Origin: Anopheles merus
Lineage: Eukaryota > Arthropoda > Insecta > Diptera > Culicidae
Length of the DNA: 64,000 bases
Assembly (NCBI RefSeq): GCF_017562075.2
Contig: NC_054083.1
Location: forward strand, 22,751,428 to 22,815,427
Direction of reading: 5' to 3'
This document shows positions 39,101 through 56,570 of the stretch, in pieces. How positions within the stretch are numbered: the first letter of the stretch is position 1; every line of letters begins with the position of its first letter. A program made the position numbers and the translations under genes. Under the pieces are notes generated by a model. The model saw only the letters and a list, made by a program, of their open reading frames with translations, ran no database searches and had not been told where the DNA came from.

Positions 39101-42100
39101 TCTGAAATCGAAAGAACAAGGTACTGAACAACAGGATATTGTGCCTTCTTCAGCGTCTGGCTTTACATTCGTACGCTTTCATTTTCCGTTGCAAAACGAA
39201 CCGGCTACGGGGTCGTGTGTGTATTATTTCGCCTCGTTCGTTCGTTTTTGTGCCCCCCACACTGTTATGGTACGATAACACGAACTAATCGTAAATTTTA
39301 GCTGCACCGGTTTGTACAGCAGCAAGAACAACCCCCGGCTATGCTAAGCTTTCGCTCCGTAGCACGCCGGAGCTTGTAGAAGCAGAAAACAAAAAAGAAT
39401 CTCAACCCCAACTCCATACCTAAATTAGAACAGAAGCCCCGGTTAGGACAAGAAATCCTTAGCTTTAGTTTTTTTTCGTCCTGATCTATGCTCCAACACC
39501 ATCTCCTTCTTTTACTCATGACACAGTTCAAAGTTCGTGAAGCGGGGTGGAAAAGTCACCGAGTAATAATAATTTCTTACCCCGTCTGTTATTCCCCCTA
39601 GTTTTTGTTCGTTTTTTTTTGCGAAAAAAGGTAAGCCTCGATGCAGTTTAGCCACTGAATCCTGTTGAGGTTGAGCGTTAGGCTGGATTACGCGTCGACC
39701 ACATTGCATGCAACCCCGACGGGTCGGATTTACTAACGACCTAACCTTGCCCAAGTCACAACGGTAGGCAGAAAGCGAGCATCCATTCTGATTCGGTTTG
39801 GTTTTGATGCACTGTGAGCGGCTGGGAACAAGCAACGAAAAAGGTCCCGTAAGAACAATCGTGTACTCGATGGAGCCAACCACTGCAGCAGTCCTGGTGC
39901 TGTGTGTCTGGAGGTTTTCTTTTTCCTTACGTTTTTGTTTTTTGGTTGCTCTAAGTGCGGTCCCCAAAAATCAATACTGCCTACAACGACGATGGCGCCG
40001 TGAAAAGGAGCCACTGTTTCGAAACGTGCCCTTAGTATATTTGCAAACCAATGCGGTTGACCTGAGCTGGAGAAAGGGCAGCAGATTGAAATTGGTTTGG
40101 TTAGGTTTCTATGTTTGCGTTTGTTAAAAAAATAGTATTATGAAACTAGTATACCGGTAAATGATATACCTATAAGTATTGAATCCTTTACAACAATTGA
40201 GGGACTTGCTTTGATAAAACTTTCCTCTAAAACCGTTTAATCTTCTACTCATTCTAAACTGAGAATCATTTTGCACCGTAGTACAAACCCATTATTAGCT
40301 GGTGACATTGACATACTCACCACTGCAGGATTTATGCGAGCAATGGCTAGAACTATTACTTTCATTTCACATGCAATTGTTTGGCTCGTTTTTACCCCCG
40401 CGCGCCTCTCTAGCAGGGTTGAGGTTATTTAAAGCGCCCGCAGGTAACACAACTACCCTGTGTCGTTTGAGGGCTGTTTGTACGAGGTGCAGCTTGCGTG
40501 TTTGCCTTGACCTTGTTCCAAATAGTTGCAGAAAAAGAAAAAAAAAATACACCAGTAGGAACATTAAACGAAGCCAAAACTGTGCGACATAAAAGAAAGT
40601 GTACGCGCCTTGAAGCGGTGACAAGTGCGGTAGTTTGATTTAAATGCAATCCTATCACGCTTTTTAGGGCAGAAGTTTCGCAATTTGAAGCATTAGATGC
40701 TATGTTGCGTCTAATTGTTTGATATTAATACAAATTGTTAGTTCTAAGGATCCTAATGTGATTTTTATATACCTCCTTTAATCCTCTTGAATCTCTTGAG
40801 TTTTGTTAGAATATTCGGCGTATTTCATTATTTTATTTGAAAACAATCATTCTTAATCATCGTTTTACCTGCTGAAGAGTACTTCAAACAGCGGAAAGTG
40901 TCTTTGCCAGTTCATTCGTTAAATATTTCACGCAAATAGCTTGCAAGGAATATTCTTTTTAAATTAAAAGAGCTAAATCCCAAAACCAAAGAGTCAAACA
41001 TAAAAGCTTCCATGTAATAATCTGCACAAAAATTCCCCTGCCGAGGATAACTTAGAGCAAGCAGGGAAACGAAGAAACAAAAAAAGCTCCTTACAAAAGT
41101 GCAATATAACGAGCGCTGCTCCGGCTCGACAATCCATCATTTAGAGCACCGAAATGGGACCGGTTACGCCCTTTTCTCCCCTCCCCAATTTCGGTGCGAG
41201 CTAGAAATTACATTCCTACTGGGAGCTGGATTTAAGATGGAAGTATGTCCGCGTTTGCGTTTTTAGAATTATGATTATGATCCCTTCCCACTGTTCGTGG
41301 CCTTGCTGCCTCTGTACCCACACTGCTCGGGGTTCGTTGCTTTTCGTTTTTAATGCGCTACATTGCTTAACATCCTTTTTTGGTGCGTTCCGTCGAGGGT
41401 TGTTAAAATTTTACACCCCACCAGTATGGCGGGACGTGCCGGAACCGTGTGGATTTGTTTCAGCCCGTAAGGCGCTTCACTATCTTTCCAAAAAGTGTAT
41501 GGTTAAGAAAGCAATTTAACGTTAGAAGATATTGTTTAAACAATTATAATGTTTAGTTAGATCTTATATCATCTTCAAGGGCGTTAAATTAGCCTTAACA
41601 ATTATTTCCCTGTCAATACACACGTTTTAAATTGCACCTCTAAACGGTGTCCAAGTGTTGTCCTCTTCTTCACCACCAATTCAATTAAACTTTCTCCAAA
41701 TGATTTATTTACACGCCCGCTTAATGGTTGTCCTTTTTTTGCTGGCTCCACGATCTTAAATCTTTATCAATGCTCATCCGTTCCGTAGTTGAAGTCGCAT
41801 CTTTAAGCGTGATTTATAAACTTTTCAAATTTACCACCACCACCACCAGGCGCTTTTTTGCGGTCTTGCAAAAAGTTTGCGGTTGTCCTAATCAAAAACC
41901 GTCCCTTGCTTCTGTTGTGGTAGGGGAAAACTTTCCTCCCAGATGTCTTTAAAACTGTGCAAAGAAAAGCTTCAAAATCAAGCTCGTTAGCTGGGTTTGC
42001 GCTAATTCCGTGCTTGAGACTGACATGAAGAACGTGTCCATTAAAGAAATAAAAAAAATACATGGAAAGAGCCTGGCAATTCGATGAAAATCTTAAGGAA

Positions 42101-42281
42101 GGATGGGACATAAAATGGAAAACATGGTGCAAAATTCTACGAAAATTAAGAGGCAAACCAAAAGGGTCCCAGCGAAATAAAACAAAAACAACTTCAAGTA
42201 CACTTCCTTTACCGAGGATACCAAGGGTTTGGGTCATCAAACGCTGCTTTTTGCTTAGATTTTATTTTCCATTATGATTTT

Positions 42282-42290
<9 letters not shown>

Positions 42291-42325
<35 letters not shown>
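42291..42325. repeat. (TC)n microsatellite
   Basis: Thirty-five bases of pure TC. On the other strand this is a GAGA tract, a possible binding site for GAGA-factor-type proteins. Confidence 0.95.
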
Positions 42326-42326
<1 letters not shown>

Positions 42327-45300
42327 AAAACGTTCGACTGTTACAAACGCTCAACCGGCAGCCGGACGAGCACTTTCAGACGCAGTGCACGAAATAATAA
42401 AACAAACCATCAGAACACCGTCGGTATGGGACGAAAGTGCTCTAGGGCTGAGTGGCGCTACATAAAAGTCCTTTCTTGCACCGGGGGTATTAGATTTGCT
42501 CGATCCCCTCTCTTCCCGGTTGGGAGTGATGAACAGGAACCGGATCAACAACCCCCCAGGATCCCTGCTTCTCAGTTCTATTGCTGTGCAACACGGTAAA
42601 ACCCCCGCTGACAATATGGCCAGACACTGGCACTCTCCCGCTACAACGGGCATAACGGTATAATGAAATATATACAAAAGCTTCCTCATTCATATTTTAA
42701 CCATTGCCTGTGGATCCCTGCCCGCCCACGGGCGGTTCTTGTTATATTTTGTCTCGGTGGGTCGGTGCTAAAAACCTTCGAATGAAAACTTCGTTTGTTC
42801 TAGAAGGCAACTACAACACTCACAAACCGCTCCCTGGCAGACAGACGGAAGATATCATAGCGGTGAGAATGAACAGGGTGGCGGGGCTTGAAAGATGATT
42901 TGCCAACATCCCCCTCCGGAAGGATGAAGAAGCGCATTGCCTGTGCTACTCTTGTAAGGGACGCGCATCACTTCCATTTTTTTGCATTCCTTTCAATTGC
43001 GTTAAGGAAGACGTGTGCTAGCGTACACGCTCACCCGGCCTAGTGAGTATTGCACATTACAACGACCCAGACGACACCGACACACGACAAGCGGACATGC
43101 TTGCCGATCCCCCAATTCACAAACGCAAACGTGGGCTCACGTTTCGGGCGGCCCGAAAAGTGGCGGCCTGTTCTTTGTTCTACCAGGCGACAACATTGCC
43201 TAACGCTGTATGGAGCGATGTTCGGCAGAGATACGCCCGAAATATGTGACACCGATGTGCCGGACACGAAAACCATCTCAGCCCGGCAACCACGGCACGG
43301 GGCGGCGCCATAGGCGGAGTAAAGTTGAATGTGCAAACATTATTATCTTTCCCATCGTCCCTTTTGGCAGGGGGACGGGTTGTTGCGAGACTTGCTGGGG
43401 AGCTGAACCGAGGAGAGGTCCTTTTCAAAGCACCGTTCCCAACTCCTCCAGAATACGCCAGGATGTTCCGAGCCGAAACGCTTCCTCCTTCAAGTGTTCA
43501 CACCTTGGCCAAGCGGACTGGAACCCAAGACCGGACCGGTGGAAGATCGCTCGCTTTTTAATGATGAATTGTTAGACAACACGTCGAAGGCCCACATTCC
43601 TGGGCTTCTGGGAAGGGTCCCGAACGTTGGGCAAATAATTATGGGCACCGTACCACATTTTCATCCCCGGTCCATCCCGACGACGGTGCGCTGCGACGGT
43701 GTCTGTTCTCTGTCCGTTTTGCACGTCCGATCCGTCGGACAATCACTTCCAATTTGAAGCGTTCGCTCCACTGGCACACGGTTGCGATGCACCATCTTCT
43801 TTGCCGTAATTACGAGCCTACTCGTGTGATGAACACACAGGCGGAAAGGCCGGTAGATGAGCAACAGGGAAGTTGGAACGAGAGGCGGACATTTATGAAG
43901 AACCTCGGTTGCTCGTGAAGAACTTTTGAGAGTAATTACCGGGGCAGTGTTTACATTGGGCCGGATCCCTGCTGGATCCTGGATAACGGCGTTGTTTTAC
44001 TCTTGTGGGCGAAGGGAAGAAACGTTGCTCTAGATATACTTTTTCTCTCTTCCTTGATCGTCCTTTAAGCACGGTACCTTGCTTCTTCGACGCTGGCTCC
44101 TGCTCTGTGTGTCTCGTGTATCTGATTTATTCGACCCCGCACGCGCCCCACTGTACCACATGGATCCATTAACGAAGGCTTTTTGTCTGTTTGCTCCATT
44201 TTTTTGTGCATTTTCTTTTTCATTCCCAGATGCACAACACCGCACCGCAACTGCAGAGCATTTGTTTCGGTAAGATAGCCAAGCGTGACACTTTCCGCGC
44301 GTTGCTTTATGTGTGGTTTTCGTCCTCTTATGGCTGGCGAAGGTTTTTGCTTTCGAAACGGGGGTTTTTTTAACGAGCGTAATCACACTGTGTTGCGTGT
44401 AATTGCAAAACTTTGGTAAATTATTATCCTATGCCCGGGGAGATAGTTTGCATAAAAAGCATACCACTGTTTTGCATACTGTACGGCGGTGGTTAGCTTT
44501 CTTTTGTATTGTAATGAATTTTGGCAAAGTCCTTTATTTGACTTGGTTTATAGTGAACAAAATGGACTCGTTTAGATTTGAATCCGTCCTCTACAGACTA
44601 ATGTGGTTTTGAATGTCTCCTTCGTGGATGATGGATGTAAGGAAACAAAAATATTATAAAAACGAAGTAAATGTTTCCTTGTTTTCGGTACGCTTTCCGC
44701 TTGTGCATGAGTTAGGATCGTTATTAAATCCAGGTTCTACGTACGTTTCTGAGACATTTAGCCAAATTTGATGTTATTTGAAAGGCACATGTGAAAAATA
44801 AAAGCTGACAATAATGTCGAGCTATATAAGCTGGACATTGAAATCAGATCAATGTCTTACATTTGTACGGTTTCAGTGAGCTGATGGCATTGAACTTCCA
44901 AGTTTTTCAATCAGTGGGCTTATCTCAAGGACAATGTTCGGTTCCTTTAGTTCCACAGCTCTCATCGTGAAGCAACTCAACCACTGCTGAACATTTTGGC
45001 CTAAAACTATAATTTGGTGCCTACATCATCATATTAACCAACTATCTCTAACCACAAATCCTCCATCCAACGAAAGCCAGCAGCATTAAAAAAGCCCCCG
45101 TACACCCTGCCGTACACCTGTTGCTATCAAAACCGCACGTCCAAACTTTCAACACATGACACGCGTGATAAGTGATGGCCAAAGCAAACACACAGCAGCA
45201 ACAAAAATGCTAATGCCTCATAGAAATGTTCAAACAAAGTGTACCCTATTTTCTATAGCGCATATTTCGATAGACATACACACGGCCCCACACTTTCAAC

Positions 45301-46010
45301 CTGATGTCTGCCATGCGTCGCGACACATGATTGATGGTAAGGAAGCAATAAGTCAGGCATGACACTGCTATGCCTACATGTGTGGATGGACCTCGAGCTC
45401 CGAGAGGAGTAGTGCGCATTTTCTTGGAACTTGCTTCCCAAACCCGAACTGGAAAGCTGCACGTGTTCCCTCCGGTGTCGCCTGGTCTCAATTTTCCCTT
45501 CTGTCAATTTCATCTTCACGCATGACAAGACCAAAAGTGACAAATGTTGTGGCCAGCGTTGGGGGCTGGGTAACCCCGACCGATCAGCATCGGGTGAGGG
45601 CGAATGATGAATAGGTCGTTCGGGAGGTCGGGTGGCTGGTGCCATTTATCATCTTTGCTTTATTGTTTGGTTAAATAATTGCGCAATTGGAAGAAGAAGT
45701 GCTCGAACGATTTGGGTGACAAATTGATATTGAAAGCTTTGAAACAATTTTGAATTTAAATCGTATTGGTTTTTTATTTCTGTATCGATCTTTTAGCGAG
45801 AATAATTAAAACTGAGAAATCCGTCATTTGCATATCATACACCATTATCCCCGATACCATTACCGTCATAAAAATAATCTTCCAATTTCCGACCCGTACA
45901 AAGTAATCCTAATTGCCAAAGAAACGTAACGAAACGTGCTCATCGGCGTCTCATCGGCTCTGGATATTCAATTATTGAGCATTCTTAATACCTGTCCATC
46001 GTTTCGGTGT

Positions 46011-46038
46011 GGCTCGTCCATTGGCGATGGACGGAGCC
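46011..46038. other. Short GC-rich hairpin
   Basis: GGCTCGTCCAT at 46011-46021 pairs with ATGGACGGAGCC at 46027-46038, with one bulged base and a 5-nt loop. It is too short for a microRNA precursor and may be chance. Confidence 0.5.
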
Positions 46039-46602
46039 ATCACATTCTTGCCCTAGATTATTCATGGACATCGATAATTCTCTTTCGAACTGCGTCAGTT
46101 CCAGATAAAATCGTTCCATCGTTCCATTTAGCGAACGGTTCACTTCGGTGTCGTAACTTCGGGCGAAATTTAAATTCCGTACGAAACTTTAGCTCCGTAG
46201 GCTAAATATGGTTCCCGGTATGCTTCGGGCACTCGGGAGCGGTGTGCGTTACAGGACGTTGCACAGGAGCGCTTTAAGTTGTCGTTCGCAGGGCGTCATG
46301 ATGGCTACCGACGCCTTCAACGCTTCGCCGGAGTCAACTTTTATCGTATCGTTTGAAGCGTCTGTAGCGGATGGCAATTAAGTTTTATGGATAGCTTAAA
46401 TTATTAATCCGTACAGGTACAGGGTTTTTCCGTGCCTGGGGGAAGAAATCTGGTTGTGTAGTGTTATGAGTGGTTCCTTGCAAGAAATCGATTAAATCTC
46501 TTAACACGAGACTCATGTGCCAGATGACAATGGAAAATATGGTTTCTCCGTTATGAGCTATAAGAAGCATAAAACTGAGATTACTTTCTGTTAAGCTTAT
46601 AC

Positions 46603-46809
46603 CCTGACCAATCCCATGGTACAGTCGTCAAACCGCACGTCTTAATATCATGCCCGTTATGAGTTCAAGCCCCGTATGGACCGTTTCCTCCAATACGTAG
46701 GACTGGCTATCTATTAAGTCATCGAGAGTCAATTCCGTTCGTTTACAAGTTCGTTCGTGGTAGAGCCAGGCCTTTACCGGCAACGGTTGTTACGCCAAAG
46801 AAGAAGAAG
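46603..46809 (+). mobile_element. tRNA-derived SINE, full-length, second 3' type (copy 5)
   Basis: The tRNA-like head has the A-box area CATGGTACAGTCG and the B box GAGTTCAAGC at 46661-46670. The 3' half differs from copy 2 (TACGTAGGACTGGC, then CCGGCAACGGTTGTTACGCC) and ends in GAA repeats. A 10-bp duplication, AAGCTTATAC, flanks it at 46593-46602 and 46810-46819. Confidence 0.88.
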
Positions 46810-47584
46810 AAGCTTATACTCTGTTCATAAATTTAGTAATCGGACGATCAAACAAAAAATCAATTTCTTTAAATGAACAATTTTTCGATTTTGTTCGATT
46901 TTTATCACATTGAATCGACTATTTTTGGTCAAAACCCCTAAAAAAAAAAAGAACAGAGTAGAAGCAATTTCTGAAATTGTTACCATGCTCACGTAACGTC
47001 CAAAGGCCGCATACATGACCACATACGCAGCTCACTTCTGCCGGTCGACCATGGGAATACATCCATTCGCATGACGCTGCAGGCTGCCACTTGGATAGAG
47101 CCTTTATTTTTCATTTCCATTCGTCAGTCGTTTGACTCCGATTTGGCCCGGGTCTGTTGCCGTTGCGCCAGCCAGTCCCTCGATGTCAACTGCCTGACTG
47201 CAGGCCCATTTTGTTTTCGGTGCCACGGTACCAAGCAGAAAGGAAGCTTGTGCTTCATCTTGCCACAAGCCTGGCTTGTTGGTCGGTATTGAAACGTAAA
47301 CTCAACTGCAGTACACGATGGCAAGGGAGCAGTAGAAGCCTCGAACCGAACGACCAGGCTGCTCCATCGTACGACAATCGTGACAGCCACTTCATCATTG
47401 TGGAGCAGCGTTCCGTTTCGCGCCGGATCTGTGGTGCTGTGTCTGGCTCTGCACGTCTGCACATTTTTACAAACTGTCTGCCACACAAATGGCCACGGTC
47501 ACCGACTATTTTGCCGGCAGCAAATCGACCATTTTACCACCATCGCTCGGTTCGTTCCCATGCAGAGGATGTACGGCACGCAAA

Positions 47585-47608
47585 ATGTGTGTGTGTGTGT
47601 GTGTGTGT
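47585..47608. repeat. (TG)n microsatellite
   Basis: Twelve TG repeats. Confidence 0.93.
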
Positions 47609-48520
47609 TACTTACGGCAGGTTTTCGATCCGGAAGTTTGCAAAGAAGTAGCGGAATTTTTCCTCATATTTTCTTGTGTTTCTTTGTGTGTTTATGAGCA
47701 GTAGTTCCTTCGCGAAACCGAAAGGAATGGTGAACTAGATACAAAGAGCAAAATAAATGTAGAAATGTTTGCCTCACTAACGCCAGTATGACAGTGAGTG
47801 ATGAAATGGAATTTTGACAATGCAAAAAGAAGAGAAAACACGGAACCTGCATCGCCGTTAGCAGCCGCTGGACGCATGACCGATGGAAGGGTAGGATGTT
47901 GTTGGATGGGTAAGATAGTTTTGTGGGATTTTCAAACGCATGTCAGTTCTGCTAAACAAGGCGTAATGTTACGGAGAAAAACTGGGTTATGTTGAACTAC
48001 TTCACGCACGAAATAATTTTAAGAAAGCGGTTTCATGCTGCTATAACACAGCTGGAAACTTTCTTCCCTTCTTAAAGCTCTAAAAGCTTACTTTTAATCT
48101 CTCACCGAAATACTTCAACTGAACCCTTCAAAAATATGATGATCCAACAATTTAATAGATCGTAATTAACAATACACCTCTTGCCATTCCTATCCGATGT
48201 ACCATAGTCCTGCAGCCATCTTGTAGCTTTGCGGAATGAAATAATTCAACTTGATTTACAAGAAACACTGCCCCGGCGCCATCTTCACGGATTTTTGATT
48301 GATTTGTGACCGTTCCGTGCTTCGACCTCGCGCGACAGAGCCAACATGGCGCACGAAAAGTGGCGCGCTCGCGTCGTATCGAGTTTCTTTAAAAGAAGAA
48401 AAAACGGCCAAAACAAAACAAACTCACTCACCGAAACCCTCCCCCCTCTCTTTTACTCGGAACACTCAACACACCTTGGCGTAGGGAGGAAAGCAGCGGC
48501 AAAGGAAAGCCGGTCGCATA

Positions 48521-48594
48521 ATGTCAAACTTCTCGCTCGATATCGCACGCAAATATGTCATCAAAGACGAGGGGAGATCCTTTTTGCTGGCAGG
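48521..48594 (+). CDS. Candidate host first coding exon (speculative)
   Basis: An ATG at 48521 opens a 74-nt segment, 24 codons plus two bases, that ends directly at GTAAGT (48595-48600), a near-ideal splice donor. The peptide starts MSNFSLDIARKYVIKDEG and continues RSFLLAG. Several codons end in C or G, as mosquito genes prefer. I do not recognise the protein. No acceptor or following exon could be identified, and another ATG in a good AACATGGCG context lies upstream at 48346 in a different frame. Chance is a real alternative. Confidence 0.2.
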
Positions 48595-51500
48595 GTAAGT
48601 GGAGGGTGAGGTCAGGAATTTTGCTCTGAAATAAGAGACGATGAAACGAATCAGCTTGCCGCGTAGAAAGAAAAGGTAAGGCAGCTGGCAAAGCAGAGAA
48701 AGAGACAGCTTGAGTGGGGAAAGCTTTTTCCCCGAGACATAACGGCCACCGACGTGGGCAGGTGAATTTCAATCGATCGAAACTACTGCCTCGGAAAATG
48801 TGATACCTTTACATGTACTCTCACTCACCCACACCCATAGGGATCCTTCAGGTTTGTAGATGTAGCGGAAAAATGTGTTCCACGCCGTGCACGCCGTAAA
48901 GTATGCGAAAAGGTGCGTTTCTTTTCCGCTTCGCTCTTGGTTTTTTTTCTTACACGCCTATTGCTTTCCACCCTGATATCCCACCGTGGAGTCGGTGGCG
49001 GTTAAAGCGGCTGGATATAGTGCTTCCGTCAGTCCGACGGTTGCTCGCGCGTGTGTGTCTAAATTCTTCAAATTCTTTGCCGCTAACCTGCCCGCTTTCT
49101 ATTCCTTTCAAGAACGATGCCCCACAACACAGCGGCACAGGAGGTTGCCCACAGTCAATAGTTTTCCACTGAACTTGTAGCCCCGATGAGCGGGCGCGGC
49201 CGAAGGTCACTCGTGTGAGGCTTCTCGTCAGCGCTGACTCACACGCAGTATCTCATCGGTGTGTGTGTGTTTGTGTGTGGATTTGTTGCTGAAGGTACCT
49301 CAAGCCAAACTCAAGCAGTGCAAAGGAGGACGGTGATACTGCCTCTTCGCTCTCCAGTAGCATGACGACAGCTCGGTGGCGACATTGCGATGGCGAATTG
49401 CTTTCGGTAAAAGCCAAAGGGTACCGGGACCGGACCACCAGTGGACGTGGTTCCGGACGCCTGACGTACGTGTGTACCAACATGTAAGCTGGCTATTAAT
49501 ACATTCGCCTCTTTTTTGCTTCACACACACACACACACTCATTGGCAAATAACACCCAAAAGGGGTAAAGGTCGTGCGAGGGGCACATAAGGATATTCTC
49601 GCACGACAGCGCACAGTCCGTTAATATTTCTGTCACTTGGTCTGCGTACACTCTTGGGCCGGGGTGTACCGGGGAACCGGTTTGGTGTCATATTGGATTA
49701 TGATGTTCGTCGCTTATTGCGCGCCGCACCGTTAGAGGGGGAGGGAAGTATTGGGGCGAGGTGATTGATCGGATCAATAACATCTTTTGCCCTTGCACTT
49801 GGGGTTTCTCACTTGCTCTCTTTTGTGCTCGTGTTGAAATGGTTAAACGAAATCCTATTATTGCTCAACATGGCACTATTTTTGTTGTCCGATTTTGTTT
49901 GCTTCTTTCACCTCAACCACACACACCAAGTAGTACCACCACCAAGCTCCATTACACATTGAAAACACTCTTTATTCGAGCTGTTTCCTTTGTACGTCGT
50001 TGTGTTTATCGTTGTTGTTGCTTTTGCTTTTTGATGCTTTTTTTTTGGAAAGTAATTACTTCTGTTGCGTGTACAACATGCAATTCCCCCGGGAGTGGGA
50101 AGGGTACGCGCTGCCAGCAGGAAACCGTTGCTCCTAATTTTTCCTCCCCTGCACAGTTCGTCACTTTCATCAATCTCCTAGGCTATGGCTGCTCAGGTCG
50201 TTCCTCCTTACTCTGTCTCTCTCTCTCTCTCCTTCTTACATCATTAAACCTACCTAGCCTAGATGAATGATTTATGAGCACTAACACCGAACGAGCTTTG
50301 CTTGCATCTAGAAGCTATCGGTAGTTGGAAGGGGCGAAAAAGCAGTTCGTTGTGAAGCAGTGGCCAATTTCTGGTCCATGAACGAAACGAAACGGTGAAT
50401 GAACCGTAGGATTGAGTGGAAATGCTTTCTACTTGCGTCTTGGAGCACTGGGCTAGTAAGATAGTGGTACGATTTTGTTGCGAAGCTGCGAAAAAAATGA
50501 AAGAAATTCTAGATTAAAGATTTATTGATTGGTATAAAACAAGTGTTATCCTTTAAAGTGTGTTACAGCAAAATCTCTTCAACTGCAATACTAAATTAAG
50601 TTCATCGAGTTTGCTCTTAGAAGTTTTCCAGTTCTAGGTAGCCGTGGCAGAAAAGTCTTGAACAATACTCGACATGAGTTTGATAATGCTACTGTGGGAT
50701 TTTACTGATTAAATATTAAGCTTACGATGTTGAGTTGATTAGAGAACCAATGTTTAAATAAGCATCAGCAGCTCAGTTGAACTTCAAACTCTTTTTCACG
50801 TTTGAACACTGTTTAAATGCTTCCAACAATTATTTATTTGGACTCGAAAGCGGTACAAGGCTCTTTGTGAGGCACAGCGAAAGCTTCTACGTTATTATGC
50901 ATGGTTCATTTGCGTCCGATATCATAACGTACCTCTGTTCGAAAATGGCAGTAATTGCTAGCATGTGGGGCAGAAACTGTCTATGCTTTAAGGCATTAGA
51001 ATCATTTTAGAACGTTACAAATTGAACAGTATTTCATATTAATAACGGCACGACGAAAGCCCACCAGCCTCCGGCTGAACCCGGCGAGCTTTTAAATTAT
51101 GAACAAAGCGACCGTCCCGCGTTCACTGGGTCCGGCATTCATAAAAAAAAACACTTGAGTGCAGCCATCATTCCGGCGTTGGCTCCATTCCCATCGATCA
51201 TCACAGATCGTTCGACGTGTGTCGGTGTGTGTGTGTGTGGGGGGAAATGTGTTCGGAAAAGTTTATGAAGGCATCCGGCAAGCCCGAAACACCCCGCCGT
51301 GGCACACCATCGGGAAGGGAAGCAGAATCGGGGAAACAGATCGGTATGACATATCCTTTCAGTTTTGCCGTTCACCTTTTTCGGGGGCATGAATAAATTA
51401 CTTCGCTATTTATGACGATTCCATTCCACGCGTAAAACCTGATGCGCGCCCCGCACAGTGGGGGTTGGGCTGGGAGGTTGAAATTTCACTCACACACAAA

Positions 51501-53240
51501 GGGATAATGGCGCGTACTCATCGGGGTCAGTACATCAAAACTCAAAGCACAGGAGAGCAGCAAACTGTTCAATAAATCGTTACGTCCTTTTTGGGATTGC
51601 GTTGTTTTTCCCGCTTTTTTACTCTTTTGCGCTACCTCATGGGGCGAAATGTGGAATGTTGATGTTCGAAGCAGAAAAGCAAAAACCTGCCGGGGGAAGC
51701 GAATTTCCAGGTGCGTCTCGCAACGGCCTATGTCGCATTCTTCCCTAGAATGGACTAATGTAGAAGGGTGTAAATGGTGAAATCTAAAATATCATCACCG
51801 AAGGAGCGCGTCACCTTGTGCGCTGTGTGCCGCATGTCCGCAGCCCTGTCGCATACGGCCGGCACCATAAAAATAGACACAGGTTTGTGCGCCCGAGCTC
51901 CGAAATGTCCTTTTTCCAGCGCCGTCTAAAATCCGAAACCGTCATTTTCAATTCATTCCACCGGTGTTTGTGTAGACCCTCCCGCGGTGCCACATCGCCG
52001 CAAACGGAGCGATCGTAAAATCGTCCGCTCACCAACAACATCAACAACAACCACCACCATCACCACCAAGAGTTGTTGCGTTTTGTGGATGTGTGTGTGT
52101 CTGTGTGGTCGCTTCCAGAACGTTGCGGCACAAACTGTGCACACTGGAAATAGCCTTGCCTGCGATTGGTTATATAGGTCGATAAATATAACGGCCAGTG
52201 CGGTCGGCCAATCGATAAATGACATAAAATATTCAACCCCACATGTGTCGGGGTTGCTGTTCGGTTTCAAACTCCCTAAGGAGTTAGGTTCTCGGACGGT
52301 TTTTTTTTTTGTCGCTGTTTTGTTTTTTTTCTCCCTCTTTTCGATTAAATCCACCGTTGAGTCCTGCGGTTGAAGAACAAAACCGCCCCGCAGCAGGAAG
52401 TCTACATGTTGGCAAATGGGGAACTCGAAACACGGGGCAGGTGGGGAATGCAGGGATTTGGGAAATCGTTGAATCAGCTAATTCATCTGTCCGGTGTGGT
52501 TTTAAACCAATCAGTCGTTTAGAAAACAAGGGAAGAACAGGATGATTGGCTTGATCGAATTTCAGAAAAAGCAATTAACTTATGCTGATGATGCATGCTT
52601 CTGTCTTCCCTTTTTAACGTTGAAATAAAGCATGCCTACATTTTTCATGCCATGGATTACGATGATAAACATAAAAAGACATATTTAATTCAAAGACCTA
52701 AGCAAAGTTGAAACAGGATTTGCTGCTCCCTTGCTGAGGATGAACCCAGCATTTTTCAATCAATGCCCCTTTGCCATCAAAGCGATGCTTTTTTCACCAT
52801 TTTTTTTAAATCACAACAAGCCCTAAACGAATTCTACCCTCCAATCCCGTACCGTAAACCATTAAAGTTTATTATTCGATAATTGATTGCATTTTTCATG
52901 GGTGGTACGCCCAGCGCCCTAAACAAACCTGAGCTCAGGCCCGGGGCGGACGGGCAGACGTTGATTGATGGACGTAATTTGTCTTCCTTGCCGATGAGTT
53001 ATGGCAAGCTAATTATTTGTTGGATTGCTTCCGGAATCGAATGCTTCTCCGCACGCTGACCGAGCTGCACAAAAAGGGCAACCTTTTCCGGGTTCATTTC
53101 TCACACTCGTTCGATGCGGATTACCGAACTCCGGAACGCTGAAGCGCAATCAAAATTCAACTCATACACAATTTATTTCAATAAAAAATAAACCTCCCGA
53201 TTCCAAATCAACGAGCACTGGGGAGGGGTTGTATATGTAG

Positions 53241-56565
<3,325 letters not shown>

Positions 56566-56570
56566 CTTAC
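56566..56570. repeat. Target-site duplication, left copy
   Basis: CTTAC lies directly outside the left LTR and matches CTTAC at 63410-63414 outside the right LTR. A 5-bp duplication is usual for BEL/Pao integrases. Without the insertion, the host sequence would read through a single CTTAC into CTGCAGG-like flank DNA. Confidence 0.93.

Larger units (their letters stand above)
36131..46592. other. Non-coding host DNA
   Basis: Holds a 15-base C run at 36477-36491, the TC tract at 42291-42325 and the small hairpin at 46011-46038. GC-richer parts at 36.2-37.5, 38.0-40.1 and 42.3-44.4 kb alternate with AT-rich stretches. No gene recognised. Confidence 0.5.
46820..53240. other. Non-coding host DNA with one weak exon candidate
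   Basis: Contains the TG tract at 47585, several shorter TG/CA tracts (near 49259, 49524 and 51225), and the candidate exon at 48521. The other frames are short, overlapping and without domains. Confidence 0.5.

Noticed and set aside
41513..41592. Short inverted repeat around AATTTAACG / CGTTAAATT
   Set aside because: Arms are short and interrupted, in AT-rich DNA, so it is easily a chance match.
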